Origin: Thermoplasmata archaeon
GTDB lineage: Archaea; Thermoplasmatota; Thermoplasmata; Thermoplasmatales; Thermoplasmataceae
DNA: 6,768 nt
NCBI GenBank assembly: GCA_021845325.1
Contig: JAKBRR010000094.1
Span: forward strand, 1-6,768
Direction of reading: 5' to 3'
The notes beneath the pieces are model-generated. The model ran no database searches, was not told the DNA's origin, and worked only from the letters and a program-made list of their open reading frames with translations. Shown piece after piece: positions 6,472 to 6,768 of this stretch. A program made the translations under genes and the position numbers. Positions within the stretch are counted from its first letter, which is position 1; each line of letters opens with the position of its first letter.

Positions 6472-6483
6472 AATATATTTTTT
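6472..6483 (-). promoter_or_regulatory. TATA box of the HTH gene
   Basis: AAAAAATATATT on the minus strand is the strongest archaeal-type box in the window. Its core is centred about 27 nt before ATG 6449, with no Shine-Dalgarno in between, so the transcript is probably leaderless. Confidence 0.55.
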
Positions 6484-6768
6484 GGTAATTATGCAATATT
6501 ATCGATTCTGTAACCTTTAAAAAACTATGTTTTAGAGAGATTACCCATCCGAACAAGAAGCTTTAATGCATTTACGGGTAAAGAATAGATTTTAAATTTC
6601 ATCTGAATGGAAATATTTCCCACAATTTCTTCCTAGAGAAATTTCTTATCTGAAAGATATCAAAATGAGCTATTCGTATCTGAAGAACAGATGGAATTTA
6701 TTAGAATGGATCAATCATCTGCTTTTCATCAACGAAAGGTTATCACCCCTCCTTTCCTTGTCACCCTA
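6484..6768. other. AT-rich stretch without a recognised gene
   Basis: I find no gene here that I can defend. Two plus-strand frames are open at the right edge. One runs from 6637 (just after a TAG at 6634) and reads SERYQNELFVSEEQMEFIRM and on, with a possible ATG at 6691. The other is open from about 6595 and reads EISYLKDIKMSYSYLKNRW in its middle part. Only one could be real, and both may be remains of a broken gene or chance. No ribosome binding site or TATA box is placed to serve them. No tRNA, repeat array or strong hairpin is seen. Confidence 0.3.

Noticed and set aside
1..6768. CRISPR arrays, tRNA or rRNA genes, toxin-antitoxin or defence genes
   Set aside because: Reading both strands by eye showed no regularly spaced repeats, no cloverleaf with conserved tRNA bases, no rRNA-like stretch and no pair of genes with defence motifs.

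Overview
The window looks archaeal, most likely from an AT-rich member of the Thermoplasmata (Ferroplasma, Acidiplasma or Cuniculiplasma type). Four things suggest this. The base composition is low in G+C. Two genes have TATA-like boxes about 26-27 nt upstream of their ATG with no Shine-Dalgarno, the layout of leaderless archaeal transcripts, while internal operon genes have good Shine-Dalgarno sites. The HTH protein at the right resembles a small Thermoplasmata family. The decayed IS66-type transposase also has an archaeal look. The lineage is an inference from these impressions, not from a search.

All intact genes lie on the minus strand, so transcription runs right to left. The layout from right to left is as follows. 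6484-6768 holds no recognisable gene. 6237-6449 is a short HTH protein with its own TATA box. 5041-6159 (possibly starting at 6174) is a DegT/AryC1-family aminotransferase that looks like GDP-perosamine synthase. It is followed after 21 nt by GDP-mannose 4,6-dehydratase (3964-5019). 3286-3963 is a gene-poor junction occupied by a decayed plus-strand IS66-type transposase fragment. A tight three-gene block follows: a sulfatase/alkaline-phosphatase-superfamily enzyme (1854-3215), a GT4 glycosyltransferase (715-1848) and a GT2, dolichol-phosphate-mannose-synthase-like glycosyltransferase (start 707, running off the left edge).

Together this is part of a surface-glycan locus. Gmd and the aminotransferase would turn GDP-mannose into GDP-4-keto-6-deoxymannose and then GDP-perosamine. 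The GT4 enzyme would use an activated sugar to extend a glycan. The GT2 enzyme may load a sugar onto a polyprenyl phosphate. The sulfatase-fold protein probably trims or transfers a sulfate or phosphate-containing substituent. The two blocks may be one locus split by an insertion, or two cassettes joined at the insertion remnant.

The best points for a second look are the Gmd/perosamine pair in an apparent archaeon, the sulfatase-fold enzyme with Thr where sulfatases have Cys, four in-frame TGA codons (two at zinc-ribbon cysteine positions) in the IS66 remnant, and a seven-G run at the GT4/GT2 junction where loss of one base would fuse the two proteins. I see no clearly new defence or mobile system.
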